A DNA stretch of 22,054 bases from Acidobacteriota bacterium (GTDB lineage: Bacteria > Acidobacteriota > Terriglobia > Terriglobales > Acidobacteriaceae). Under the pieces are notes generated by a model. It searched no databases. It was not told the origin of the DNA and saw only the letters and a list, made by a program, of their open reading frames with translations. The stretch's first letter is position 1. Every line of letters starts with the position of its first letter. The translations under genes were made by a program, and so were the position numbers. This document shows positions 21,329 to 22,054 of this stretch, one piece after another. The DNA is taken from assembly GCA_019510535.1 (NCBI GenBank), contig JAEKKE010000135.1, positions 1-22,054 of the forward strand. The letters run 5' to 3'.

Positions 21329-22054
21329 TTACAGCGCTTTGCAGTCGAGGACGAAGCGATACTTCACGTCGGCCTTGACGACGCGAGTCCATGCTTCAGA
21401 CAGCTTGGTGAAGCTGGTCATCTCGATGTCCGAAACGATGTTGTGCTGTCCGCAGAAATCCAGCATCTCCTGGGTCTCCTTGATGCCGCCGATCATGGAA
21501 CCGGTGACATGCTTACGGCCAAGCACGCTGAAGGCCTGGATGGAGAGAGGCGTCTCCGGCACACCGACCGTGCAGTAAACACCGTCGCGCTTCAGCAGGC
21601 TGAGATACGGGTTCACGTCGTGCGGCGCAGCGACGCAGTCCAGGATGAAGTCGAAACTGTGGATGTGGTTCTTGGTCCAGTCGGCTTCCTTGGTCAGGAT
21701 GACCTCATCAGCGCCCAGCTTCTTCGCGTCCTCGATCTTGGAGGGAGAAGTAGTGAACTGCACGGTCTTCGCTCCGAAGGCATGCGAGAACTTCAGGCCC
21801 ATGTGGCCCAGGCCGCCCAGACCGATGATGCCAACCTTCTTTCCCGGGCCGGCGCCGAAGTGCTTCAGCGGAGAGTAGGTGGTGATACCGGCGCAGAGCA
21901 GAGGAGCCGCGGCGGCGAGGTCGAGGTTGCCGGGAACCTTCAGCACGAAGGCCTCGTCGGCGACGATGTGATTGGCATATCCGCCGAAGGTGAGGTTGCC
22001 CTGCTTGTCCTTGGAGTTGTAGGTGAAGACAGTGGCGAAATTCTCGCAGTACTG
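21329..22054 (-). CDS. zinc-dependent alcohol/aldehyde dehydrogenase, YahK-like (5' end outside the window)
   Basis: The 3' 242 codons of a medium-chain NAD(P)-dependent alcohol dehydrogenase of the cinnamyl-alcohol/YahK type, which reduces aldehydes to alcohols. The frame is open to the right edge of the window, so the N-terminus with the first catalytic zinc ligands is missing. Visible are QYCEN near the left end of the fragment, the TFGGYANHIVADE segment, LLCAGITTYSPLKHF with the third catalytic-zinc Cys, the Rossmann loop GLGGLG, LGADEV, and the C-terminal YRFVLD. An internal ATG is not the start. It is followed on the same strand by a hairpin terminator and the Crp/Fnr-family regulator. 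Confidence 0.9.
   Translation of the reverse strand, partial: QYCENFATVFTYNSKDKQGNLTFGGYANHIVADEAFVLKVPGNLDLAAAAPLLCAGITTYSPLKHFGAGPGKKVGIIGLGGLGHMGLKFSHAFGAKTVQFTTSPSKIEDAKKLGADEVILTKEADWTKNHIHSFDFILDCVAAPHDVNPYLSLLKRDGVYCTVGVPETPLSIQAFSVLGRKHVTGSMIGGIKETQEMLDFCGQHNIVSDIEMTSFTKLSEAWTRVVKADVKYRFVLDCKAL

Overview
The window looks like chromosomal DNA of an acidobacterium, probably class Terriglobia (the Granulicella/Terriglobus/Edaphobacter group). This is inference from the protein types and the moderately high GC; there is no rRNA gene to confirm it. Supporting signs are an RNase E/G with a very long insertion inside its S1 domain, MqnC of the futalosine menaquinone route, an A2-type haem-copper oxidase subunit and a TonB-receptor-like C-terminus at the left edge. 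No tRNA, rRNA, CRISPR, complete insertion sequence or prophage gene was seen.

Layout. Positions 1-80 (+) hold the last 26 codons of a gene that is probably a TonB-dependent receptor. Alanine dehydrogenase (ald) follows on the minus strand. The rod-shape operon mreB-mreC-mreD-mrdA-rodA (1591-7663, +) supplies the actin-like scaffold, its membrane partners, the class B transpeptidase PBP2 and the SEDS glycosyltransferase for lateral-wall growth. A 446-bp structured leader precedes rng/rne (8110-11190), which ends in a strong terminator. A secreted outer-membrane beta-barrel gene (11354-12271) and a gene-free hairpin-rich stretch follow. On the minus strand lie a small membrane protein and a secreted Xaa-Pro aminopeptidase (11 bp apart), a cellulose-synthase-like GT2 glycosyltransferase, and mqnC. 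On the plus strand come a secreted protein of unknown function and cytochrome oxidase subunit I. Last, on the minus strand, are an FNR-like Crp-family regulator and an incomplete zinc alcohol dehydrogenase.

The most unusual content is a family of four dispersed, imperfectly palindromic elements of 116-118 bp at 2653-2770, 4444-4560, 14447-14562 and 20382-20499. They share terminal inverted repeats (GAGCATTTTCCCTG-like), a TA duplication typical of IS630/mariner-type insertion, and an invariant 9-bp central stem with variable loops. In all four the flanking TA plus the element's first G is the in-frame TAG stop codon of a neighbouring gene, so each insertion rebuilt the stop it entered. Two copies sit inside the mre operon.

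Other points of interest are a perfect CTGTGA-N6-TCACAG operator upstream of an oxidase subunit I gene that lacks its usual partner genes, with an FNR-like regulator two genes away; a row of four perfect hairpins ahead of the RNase gene; and the absence of TGA among the 17 visible stop codons.
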